In this document: piece after piece, positions 1 to 5,908 of the stretch
Position numbering within the stretch: position 1 is the stretch's first letter
Layout: each line of letters begins with the position of its first letter
Assembly (NCBI GenBank): GCA_900321645.1
Contig: ONWZ01000098.1
Coordinates: 1-7,105, forward strand
Reading direction: 5' to 3'
Length of the DNA stretch: 7,105 nucleotides
Source of the DNA: an uncultured Eubacteriales bacterium
GTDB lineage: Bacteria > Bacillota_I > Bacilli_A > RF39 > UBA660
Translations under genes and position numbers: made by a program
The notes under the pieces: model-generated
What the model was told of the DNA's origin: nothing
The model's database searches: none
The model's input: the letters and a program-made list of their open reading frames with translations, nothing else

Positions 1-885
1 ATGAATAAATTTGAAAGAGCAGAAATAAACAAAGAAATTGAATTAAAGCGTAGTCAAATAGAAAGATTACAAAAACAAGTAAATACAGCTGATGCTGAAT
101 TAAAAGATATAGATGCTGCTCAAAAACTAAAAACGCGCATAGAAGAAACATCGAAACTCAAAACTATTAATGATAATAATGCGACATCTACTAAAGGAAT
201 GACATTAGACAAATGGGAAAACAAAATATATGGTGGAAAACTTAATAGGACAAAAGAAGGATATGAAGAGGCTATAATAGCTAAAGACAAATTAATTAAA
301 GAACAAGAAATATTACTTGATAAAATTGCAAAAGGAACGGCAACACCAGAAGAAATTGATTATATATCAAGCGGCCGCATGGCAAAACAAATAATGCAAA
401 AAGACAGAGCAATACGAGCAATAGAAAAGACAATGGATAAGTCATATTCTGCAACTGAAGCAATTGAAAGTGATCGTATCTTTTCAGCTAAAAACAGCAT
501 TGTAGACGGATCGACAACGCTTATGCAAATAACAAAAGAAAGTGCCCTACATACTAACCCAAATCATGTTTATCGAGTTACTGGAAACAATCAATTAAAC
601 GATATAATTAACACTGGATATGTAAGACCTCGTGGCACAAAAGCAAAGGGCAGTGGTGCACTTAATCAAGTATATTGGACGCGAGGCCATGAAAAAGTCA
701 ATTATGATTTGCCTGTAGGCTTAAGTGGCAAAGTTGTATTAGAAGTACCAATTGAAAAGATTTCTGATGGTCAAATTGGTGCAATATCACTCGATGATTT
801 ATCTGGAATATGGAAATATGATAAAGAAACAGGAAAAAATATAAATATAATAGATCAAGTAAGAAAATTATATAATAGTAAATAA
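1..885 (+). CDS. Coiled-coil protein with C-terminal toxin-like domain (putative T7SS/polymorphic toxin, possible ADP-ribosyltransferase fold)
   Basis: 294 residues if the ATG at the first base is the true start; no upstream sequence is visible, so this could equally be the 3' part of a longer (for example LXG-type) toxin gene. Residues 1-60 and 85-160 are charged, helical and coiled-coil-like, with no signal peptide or membrane segment. From about residue 184 the composition changes to a compact alpha/beta domain: HVYRVTG (189-195), a helix-like QLNDIINTGYVRPRG (198-212), VYWTRG (224-229) and VVLEVPIEK (245-253). The order hYR, then l..Ii.tG, then vYWT, then a late strand with Glu resembles ADP-ribosyltransferase-fold toxins, with Arg192 and Glu248 or Glu252 as candidate active-site residues. 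That assignment rests on pattern only; an RNase-type toxin is possible. The next gene starts 20 bp downstream and is DUF4176-like, a family common in type VIIb effector loci, which supports a secreted-toxin reading. Confidence 0.6.
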   Translation: MNKFERAEINKEIELKRSQIERLQKQVNTADAELKDIDAAQKLKTRIEETSKLKTINDNNATSTKGMTLDKWENKIYGGKLNRTKEGYEEAIIAKDKLIKEQEILLDKIAKGTATPEEIDYISSGRMAKQIMQKDRAIRAIEKTMDKSYSATEAIESDRIFSAKNSIVDGSTTLMQITKESALHTNPNHVYRVTGNNQLNDIINTGYVRPRGTKAKGSGALNQVYWTRGHEKVNYDLPVGLSGKVVLEVPIEKISDGQIGAISLDDLSGIWKYDKETGKNINIIDQVRKLYNSK

Positions 886-905
886 AATAGAAAGGAGACA
901 CTAGA

Positions 906-1271
906 ATGCAAGAAAAATTTTTACCAATAGGTACAGTAGTAATGCTAAAAGGCGGCACTAAAAGATTAATGGTTACAGGATTTTGCATGTACGATAAAAA
1001 CAATACTCAAAAAATGTATGATTATTGTGGATGTTTATATCCAGAAGGAATGATTTCAAGTGACCAAACAGCGTTATTTGATCATGATCAAATAGAAAAA
1101 TTATATTATGTTGGCTTACAAGATGAAGAAGAAAAGAAATTTAAAGAACAATTAAAGGAACTATTAGCAAATCCTGAACAACTTAACAAGGCTACAGAAA
1201 CTATACTAAAACAAGAAGAAACAGAAGAGTTTGATCCTAGAAAAGTACCACCAATTGGCCCTGGATTATAG
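906..1271 (+). CDS. DUF4176 family protein (type VII secretion locus accessory protein)
   Basis: 121 residues, starting at an ATG 8 bp after a strong AAAGGAG ribosome binding site (891-897). The N-terminal half has the pattern I associate with DUF4176: FLPIGTVVMLKGGTK (5-19), then YDYCGCLYPEGMI (38-50) and a short acidic stretch near residues 60-75. The C-terminal third (about 72-110) is a charged helix rich in Glu, Lys and Leu, ending in a Pro-rich PPIGPGL tail. There is no signal peptide or membrane segment, so it should be cytosolic. DUF4176 genes commonly sit beside LXG toxins and other type VIIb effectors, where small partners assist effector stability or export. A role as immunity protein for the preceding gene is possible from position but is not what the family suggests. 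It is co-transcribed with the upstream gene and closed by a terminator directly after the stop. Confidence 0.75.
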   Translation: MQEKFLPIGTVVMLKGGTKRLMVTGFCMYDKNNTQKMYDYCGCLYPEGMISSDQTALFDHDQIEKLYYVGLQDEEEKKFKEQLKELLANPEQLNKATETILKQEETEEFDPRKVPPIGPGL

Positions 1272-1275
1272 AATT

Positions 1276-1305
1276 AAAGATTACCAATTAAGGTAATCTT
1301 TTTTT
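1276..1305 (+). terminator. Rho-independent terminator after the DUF4176 gene
   Basis: A perfect 10-bp stem, AAAGATTACC (1276-1285) with GGTAATCTTT (1292-1301), a 6-nt loop, and a run of seven T at 1299-1305. It begins 5 bp after the stop codon and ends the toxin/DUF4176 transcript. Confidence 0.93.
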
Positions 1306-1333
1306 GCTTATATAATTATATATATGATATAAT
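1304..1333 (+). promoter_or_regulatory. Promoter of the serpin gene (extended -10)
   Basis: The -10 is TATAAT at 1328-1333, preceded by TG at 1325-1326 to give an extended -10 (TGATATAAT). A weak -35, TTGCTT at 1304-1309, lies 18 bp upstream and overlaps the T-run of the preceding terminator. A second TATAAT at 1311-1316 has no good -35. Transcription would start near 1340, leaving a leader of about 13 nt that contains GGAGG at 1344-1348, 4 bp before the ATG. Confidence 0.65.
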
Positions 1334-1352
1334 ATTGTAAAGTGGAGGATAT

Positions 1353-2630
1353 ATGAAAAAAAGAAAAATTATAATATTAAGCATTATTCTAGCAGTAATT
1401 GTATGCTTTTTAGGAGTGATTATTATTAATAAAGTAAAAACTAAAATAGAAAAAGATGAAAACCAAAAATATAGTTATATCAATGGCGAGTTTAATTTTA
1501 ATTTAATAAAGACGGTCAATGAAAATAGAAAAACTAACTATTTAATTAGTCCATATTCAATTGAAATAGCATTAAATATGCTAAAAGATGGTGCTAATGA
1601 TGTAACTTATGATGAAATTGAAAAAGTAATTGGGACACGCAGCATTAATAATGTAATTATCAAAGATCATATTGGCGTAGCAAATGCGGCCTTTATCAAA
1701 AATGAATATAAGCAATATGTTAAAGAATCATACTATAATACATTAAAAGATAAATATCAAAGTGAAATATTATATGACGAATTTAAAACCCCTAAAGTAA
1801 TTAATAATTGGGTTAATGACAAAACCAATGGTATGATTGATAAAATACTAGATCAAGTGGATGAAGATTTTGTGTTAGGATTAGCTAATGCATTAGCAAT
1901 TGATGTTGAATGGGATAGTCCTTTTGAATGCATCTCAACGACCAGTGAAAAATTTGTTAAAGCAAATGGTAAAACAATGGAAACAGAAATGATGCATAAG
2001 ACTTTTGAGTATGGCAATCTAAAATATATTCAAAATAAAGAAGCAACGGGAATTATCATTCCATATAAAAAATATGACAAGGATGGTAAAGAAACATTCG
2101 AAGATGCAAGTAATCTTGAATTTGTAGCCATTTTACCAAAAAAAGATATAAATACCTATATTAATAATTTAAATAGCGATAAATTAAATGATTTATATAC
2201 AAGTGCTAAAGAAATAACTGATGATATTGCAATTGATTTATCACTTCCAAGATTTAAATATGATTATGAATTAGAAAATTTTAAAGAAGTACTTATGAAA
2301 CTAGGAATTAAGGATGCTTTTGATCCAAATGATGCCAATTTCACAAACATTATGGATAGCAATGATGAAATTGATAACATCTATGTTGGTGAAGCTATTC
2401 ATAAAACGCATATCAATCTAAATGAAAAGGGTACTAAAGCAGCAGCGATTACATACTTTGGAATGTATAAAAACACTGCTATGCCTAAAATAAAAGAAAA
2501 AATTGAAATAAAGTTTGATAAACCATTCATTTATATGATAAAAGATACTAAAACAAATGAAATGCTATTCTTTGGAGTGGTGTATGAACCAAATGAATGG
2601 AATGGTAGCACATGTAGTGAAGAAAATTAG
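1353..2630 (+). CDS. Membrane-anchored serpin (serine/cysteine protease inhibitor)
   Basis: 425 residues. A Lys/Arg-rich start followed by a hydrophobic segment (about 5-26) should act as an uncleaved N-terminal anchor; Cys19 lacks a proper lipobox. The rest is a full-length serpin domain (about 45-417), predicted to lie outside the cell. Recognisable elements are YLISPYSIEIALNMLKDGA in the N-terminal core, FVLGLANALAIDVEWDSPF (strand 3A region), the hinge NEKGTKAAAIT at 357-367, and the serpin signature IKFDKPFIYMI at 386-396, which satisfies the family consensus, followed by FFGVVYEP. Small residues at P12-P10 (AAA, 363-365) suggest an inhibitory, loop-inserting serpin rather than a non-inhibitory relative. 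Counting P15 as Gly360 puts P1 at Asn374, with Lys373 next to it, so the target cannot be read with certainty. Serpins trap proteases by covalent suicide inhibition. The gene is transcribed alone; I see no clear terminator after it. The 11-residue tail after the fold holds a Cys and is of unknown use. Confidence 0.93.
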   Translation: MKKRKIIILSIILAVIVCFLGVIIINKVKTKIEKDENQKYSYINGEFNFNLIKTVNENRKTNYLISPYSIEIALNMLKDGANDVTYDEIEKVIGTRSINNVIIKDHIGVANAAFIKNEYKQYVKESYYNTLKDKYQSEILYDEFKTPKVINNWVNDKTNGMIDKILDQVDEDFVLGLANALAIDVEWDSPFECISTTSEKFVKANGKTMETEMMHKTFEYGNLKYIQNKEATGIIIPYKKYDKDGKETFEDASNLEFVAILPKKDINTYINNLNSDKLNDLYTSAKEITDDIAIDLSLPRFKYDYELENFKEVLMKLGIKDAFDPNDANFTNIMDSNDEIDNIYVGEAIHKTHINLNEKGTKAAAITYFGMYKNTAMPKIKEKIEIKFDKPFIYMIKDTKTNEMLFFGVVYEPNEWNGSTCSEEN

Positions 2631-2656
2631 TATTATGTAAAATAACTTTAAAATAA

Positions 2657-2685
2657 TTGACGATATTACGATAATATAATATAAT
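2657..2685 (+). promoter_or_regulatory. Promoter of the zinc-ribbon membrane protein gene
   Basis: TTGACG (2657-2662) and TATAAT (2680-2685) are separated by the ideal 17 bp. Another TATAAT at 2675-2680 would leave only 12 bp. The start should fall near 2692, giving a leader of about 36 nt with AGGGAAG at 2714-2720, 7 bp before the ATG. The 97-bp gap before the gene holds nothing else I can identify. Confidence 0.78.
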
Positions 2686-2727
2686 TAATATGATAATAAT
2701 CAATAAAATAAGAAGGGAAGTAAAATT

Positions 2728-3816
2728 ATGAATTGTAAAAAATGTGGAAATCCATTGGCACCAACTGATACATTCTGTCCAAAATGTGGTGAACCAGTAG
2801 AATCTATTCAATCTGTAGTGTCAACACCAGTAGAACCAGTAACTCCAGTTCCAGCACCAATGCTAGAACCTGTACAACCTGCTGAGCCCACGCCTATGGA
2901 GGTTTCAACACCGGTAGCACCACAACCAGTTGAAACTGTAACATCAAACAATGCTCAACCTACCGTAGAACCTACACAACAAATGGTAACTCCTGAACCA
3001 ATACCTGCCGATAATCAAACACCAGTAGAACCAGTTGGAATAGTTCCACCACCAATGCCAAATCCAGGTGTTCAACCTCAACCAATTAGTGCTCAACCAG
3101 TAGTTAATCAACAACCAGTTCAACCAACTAACCAAGAAGCACCAAAGAAAAATAATGCATTTAAAATTATCGTTATTATATTAGTAGCAATAATAGTAAT
3201 ATTTGGTGGACTACTATTATATAAAAAATTAGCACCAGCCAATACAGGTGATATTGTTGATAATGGTGTTGATGGTAGTCAACCAACAGATATAAATAAT
3301 GGTAATAATAACACTTTTGAATACAAAGAATTTCAATTATCTATTCCAAATAATTACGTGGCAACTATTACTGATAAGGGATATCTAAATCTTACCAATA
3401 AATTAGATAAAATTGCAATCAGCACGGCTATATATAGAGGATATCTAATTGATGATGTAAATGATGAACTAGAAGATATAAAGCAAAATCTTGTAAATAG
3501 TGGTGCCACGATTATTTCAACTGATAGTAAGCAATATGAAGGCATTGATTGGGTAATTATTAATATGACAGTTCCATATGAAGAACAAACAATGCCAGTT
3601 GTTTATGGAATATCTAGTTTAGGTAATTATAGTATTACTGACAATTATCTTTATAATTTTGGAACTAATAGCTCAGAAAGCATTTTGATGGAATTATCTA
3701 AAATGTATGCCAATGCCACGTATAATGGAACTAAGCAGTTTTCAGCTACTGATGAAAAAGACGAAATGGAAGTAAATTTAGATACTTCATTCGATAAAAC
3801 AATATTTGATGAATAA
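2728..3816 (+). CDS. Zinc-ribbon, Pro/Val-rich linker, single-pass membrane protein with unknown outer domain
   Basis: 362 residues in four parts. Residues 1-21 are a zinc ribbon with Cys3, Cys6, Cys17 and Cys20 (CxxCG, ten residues, CxxCG). Residues 22-139 are a low-complexity linker rich in Pro, Val, Gln and Thr with repeated TPVEPV and QPVQP units. Residues 146-166 are a membrane segment flanked by lysines. Residues about 195-350 form a polar domain starting near FEYKEFQLSIPNNYV, with alternating strands and one long helix around DVNDELEDIKQNLVNSG; the pattern loosely recalls Mog1/PsbP-like domains, but I do not recognise the family. There is no signal peptide, so the ribbon should be cytosolic and the last domain outside, as in TcaA of Staphylococcus and YvbJ of Bacillus, which share the ribbon-plus-membrane-segment plan. 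The function is unknown. The next protein starts with the same zinc ribbon, pointing to a related role. It is transcribed alone, with its own promoter and terminator. Confidence 0.85.
   Translation: MNCKKCGNPLAPTDTFCPKCGEPVESIQSVVSTPVEPVTPVPAPMLEPVQPAEPTPMEVSTPVAPQPVETVTSNNAQPTVEPTQQMVTPEPIPADNQTPVEPVGIVPPPMPNPGVQPQPISAQPVVNQQPVQPTNQEAPKKNNAFKIIVIILVAIIVIFGGLLLYKKLAPANTGDIVDNGVDGSQPTDINNGNNNTFEYKEFQLSIPNNYVATITDKGYLNLTNKLDKIAISTAIYRGYLIDDVNDELEDIKQNLVNSGATIISTDSKQYEGIDWVIINMTVPYEEQTMPVVYGISSLGNYSITDNYLYNFGTNSSESILMELSKMYANATYNGTKQFSATDEKDEMEVNLDTSFDKTIFDE
2823..3035 (+). repeat. Repetitive Pro/Val linker-coding DNA with an 18-bp direct repeat
   Basis: The same 18 bases, starting AACACCAGTAG, occur at 2823-2840 and 3018-3035, both in frame and both coding for the TPVEPV unit. 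Shorter CCAGTAGAA and CAACCAGTT copies lie between and after them. This looks like internal expansion of the low-complexity linker by slippage or recombination. Confidence 0.75.
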
Positions 3817-3846
3817 AGTAAGTGAGTGTAAACACTTACTTTTTTT
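3816..3846 (+). terminator. Rho-independent terminator after the zinc-ribbon protein gene
   Basis: A 9-bp stem, AAGTAAGTG (3816-3824) with CACTTACTT (3833-3841), followed by a T-run at 3840-3846. The stem begins inside the stop codon. The loop can also pair internally (GTG with CAC), giving an alternative bulged hairpin. Confidence 0.93.
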
Positions 3847-3847
3847 C

Positions 3848-3875
3848 TTGAAAAAATAGTAATCGATGCTATAAT
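3848..3875 (+). promoter_or_regulatory. Promoter of the C11 peptidase operon (extended -10)
   Basis: TTGAAA (3848-3853) and TATAAT (3870-3875) lie 16 bp apart, with TG at 3867-3868 giving an extended -10 (TGCTATAAT). The -35 follows one base after the T-run of the upstream terminator. Transcription should start near 3882, just ahead of the ribosome binding site. Confidence 0.78.
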
Positions 3876-3885
3876 AAAATAAAGT

Positions 3886-3892
3886 AGGGAAG
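3886..3892 (+). promoter_or_regulatory. Ribosome binding site fixing the start of the C11 peptidase at 3901
   Basis: AGGGAAG lies 8 bp before the ATG at 3901. The in-frame GTG at 3892 overlaps this site and cannot be served by it. The same AGGGAAG lies 7 bp before the ATG of the upstream zinc-ribbon gene, and starting at 3901 gives both proteins the same M-x-C-x-x-C-G beginning. Confidence 0.85.
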
Positions 3893-3900
3893 TGTGTTAT

Positions 3901-5907
3901 ATGATATGTCACAATTGCGGTCATAATAATCGTGAAGGATCATCTTTTTGTGAAGGTTGTGGATCATCGCTTTTAGCAAACACATCAAAACCGCAAAAAC
4001 TAGATTTAACGAAAAATCAAAAGACGATAATAATAGCATTATTGTCAGTAATAGTTATTATCTTTGGACTACTTATCTTTATGCCAGATAGTAATAAAAC
4101 TAGAACGATTATGATATATGTCGTAGGTAGCAATCTTGAAACTGATGCTGGTATAGTAACTAAGGATATTGCTTCCATCGATCCCCAAAAAATCGACTTA
4201 AAAAAAGTTAATGTCTTGCTATATACCGGTGGAACAAAAAAATGGCATAATTTCATCAGTAATGAAGATAATGGCATATATATATTAAAAAGCAATGGTT
4301 TTGAAAAATTAAAATCTGAACAGCAATATAATTTGGGAGATCCAGATACGTTATCAAATTTTTTGAAATACAGTTATGAAAACTATAAAGCAAATAAATA
4401 TGACTTAATATTATACGATCATGGGGGAGCTATAGATGGCGCTATATATGACGATATAAGTAAAGATAATTTGACATTAGAAGACATGGAAACAGCACTT
4501 AAAAATAGCCCATTCAATGGGAATAAAAAATTAGATGCAGTACTATTTAGAACATGTTTAAATGGGACAATTGAATTAGCTAATTTATTTTATCCATATG
4601 CTAATTATTTAATTGGATCGGAAGAAGTTTCGTATGGTTCTAACTATACCAGTGTTTTGAATTTCATCAATGATTTAAAGGGAAATGATAGTGGCAAAGA
4701 ATTTGGTATAAAGTTTGTCGAAGCATATGAACAGCAAATGTCTAAAATGTTTTCATTTGATGATCTTATTTATACATATTCGGTAATTGATTTATCAAAA
4801 ATACCCAAAATAAACGAATTGTTAGGAACATATATTCAAAATGTTGATCTATCAAATAACTATAATGCAATATCTAAAATAAGGGCTAATATGTACCAAT
4901 ATGGTGTCGAATCACCATCTTACGATATGGTTGATTTATATGATTTAATAAATAGTATCAAAGATTATTCAACCAAAGATAGTAGTGAATTGTTAAATGC
5001 AATCGAAGAGTGCGTTATCTATAATAAATCAAACAATGATACCTCTCATGGATTATCAGTATATTTTCCATATAGTGGAAAAAAAGGTATGCAAAATAAA
5101 TTCTTGGATATATATTCAAATTTGAATTATTCCAATGAATATAAAGAATTTATTAATACTTTCAATACTATGAAATTATCTCCATCAAGTTTTAGTTTTA
5201 ACGTCGCCGATAATAAAATTGAAAAAACTGATACAACCCAAAGCGTATCAATGCAATTAACACAAGAACAGGTTAATAATTATGCTTATGCCACATTTGC
5301 AATTTTTGAACAGGACACCGAACATCCTAACTATTACTGGATACTACTAAGTTCTGATAATGTAACATTATCTAATGATGGTTTACTTACTGCAAATTAT
5401 GCAAATAGTTTTATAAAAATATATGATAAAGAGGATAATAAAGATTATTATCTAGGTATAACTACCCGTCAAAAATATGGTAAAAAAGTAACCGGTATAT
5501 TATATGACAAAAAAGAAACGACTGAAGAAACAGTTCAAATGGAATCAGATCCAGTTGTTGATTTATATATTGTCAATGATAAAAAAGGAAATCCCACAAT
5601 CAAAAATGCTAAAGTAAGAAGTAATAATGAATATTTAGATGGTATAATGCTAAATGTCGATGATTATGACACTTACTATATTATAAGAAGTGAACGAAAA
5701 ATACTAGATGACAATGGCAATGTTCTAGAAACTAGCGAATGGGAAAGCCCCCCGACATTACATTTTTTAGTAGGTAAAACTGAAGAATTAAAAACTCAAC
5801 TAAAATATACAAGTTTAGATAAAGGAGATAACTATTATGCCGTATTCTTTGTAACAGATGTTAATAATGAAGTTTCTTATTCTAAATTGATAAAGGTAGG
5901 TGAATAA
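3901..5907 (+). CDS. Membrane-anchored clostripain-family (C11) cysteine peptidase with N-terminal zinc ribbon
   Basis: 668 residues from the ATG at 3901. Residues 1-21 are a zinc ribbon (Cys3, Cys6, Cys17, Cys20), residues 42-61 a membrane segment, and about 69-425 a peptidase C11 domain beginning TIMIYVVGSNLETDAG. Clan CD features are clear: hydrophobic strand YDLILYDHGGA (167-177) with catalytic His174, then LDAVLFRTCLNGTIELA (211-227) with nucleophile Cys219. The 45-residue His-to-Cys distance matches the family (His133/Cys179 in PmC11). GLSVYFPYSG is a further family-like stretch. Residues about 430-668 are a beta-rich C-terminal region. Family members usually read D-A-C at the nucleophile and cleave after Arg or Lys; here it is R-T-C, with Arg217 replacing the Asp, so specificity may differ. 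There is no signal peptide, so the ribbon should be cytosolic and the peptidase outside. The stop is one base before the ATG of the next gene, which implies coupled translation. Confidence 0.88.
   Translation: MICHNCGHNNREGSSFCEGCGSSLLANTSKPQKLDLTKNQKTIIIALLSVIVIIFGLLIFMPDSNKTRTIMIYVVGSNLETDAGIVTKDIASIDPQKIDLKKVNVLLYTGGTKKWHNFISNEDNGIYILKSNGFEKLKSEQQYNLGDPDTLSNFLKYSYENYKANKYDLILYDHGGAIDGAIYDDISKDNLTLEDMETALKNSPFNGNKKLDAVLFRTCLNGTIELANLFYPYANYLIGSEEVSYGSNYTSVLNFINDLKGNDSGKEFGIKFVEAYEQQMSKMFSFDDLIYTYSVIDLSKIPKINELLGTYIQNVDLSNNYNAISKIRANMYQYGVESPSYDMVDLYDLINSIKDYSTKDSSELLNAIEECVIYNKSNNDTSHGLSVYFPYSGKKGMQNKFLDIYSNLNYSNEYKEFINTFNTMKLSPSSFSFNVADNKIEKTDTTQSVSMQLTQEQVNNYAYATFAIFEQDTEHPNYYWILLSSDNVTLSNDGLLTANYANSFIKIYDKEDNKDYYLGITTRQKYGKKVTGILYDKKETTEETVQMESDPVVDLYIVNDKKGNPTIKNAKVRSNNEYLDGIMLNVDDYDTYYIIRSERKILDDNGNVLETSEWESPPTLHFLVGKTEELKTQLKYTSLDKGDNYYAVFFVTDVNNEVSYSKLIKVGE
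5898..5903 (+). promoter_or_regulatory. Ribosome binding site fixing the start of the FxLYD-like protein at 5909
   Basis: AGGTGA, a full six-base match to the 16S tail, lies 5 bp before the ATG at 5909, inside the last codons of the peptidase gene. An in-frame GTG at 5900 falls within this site and is unlikely to be used. Confidence 0.78.
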
Positions 5908-5908
5908 T

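Noticed and set aside
698..1003. Minus-strand frame of 101 codons
   Set aside because: It lies opposite the end of the toxin-like gene, its stop and the start of the DUF4176-like gene, has no ribosome binding site, and reads as low-complexity Phe/Leu/Ile/Tyr from AT-rich antisense DNA.
1407..1412. Lipoprotein signal in the serpin (Cys19)
   Set aside because: The residues before the Cys are V-I-V, without the small residue (Gly/Ala/Ser) needed at -1 of a lipobox; a plain membrane anchor is more likely.
2548..2811. Minus-strand frame of 87 codons covering the gap between the serpin and the zinc-ribbon gene
   Set aside because: It spans the promoter and ribosome binding site of the downstream gene and overlaps the zinc-ribbon coding sequence; the product is low-complexity and unlike any protein I know.
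2944..3135. Minus-strand Trp-rich frame of 63 codons
   Set aside because: It is the antisense of the CCA-rich Pro/Val linker repeats, which automatically gives TGG (Trp) codons; no start signals.
3892..3900. GTG start for the C11 peptidase
   Set aside because: The GTG sits inside the AGGGAAG ribosome binding site; the ATG at 3901 has proper spacing and gives the same N-terminus pattern as the neighbouring zinc-ribbon protein.
4017..4295. Minus-strand hydrophobic frame of 92 codons
   Set aside because: It is antisense to the membrane segment and start of the C11 domain; no promoter, ribosome binding site or recognisable protein.
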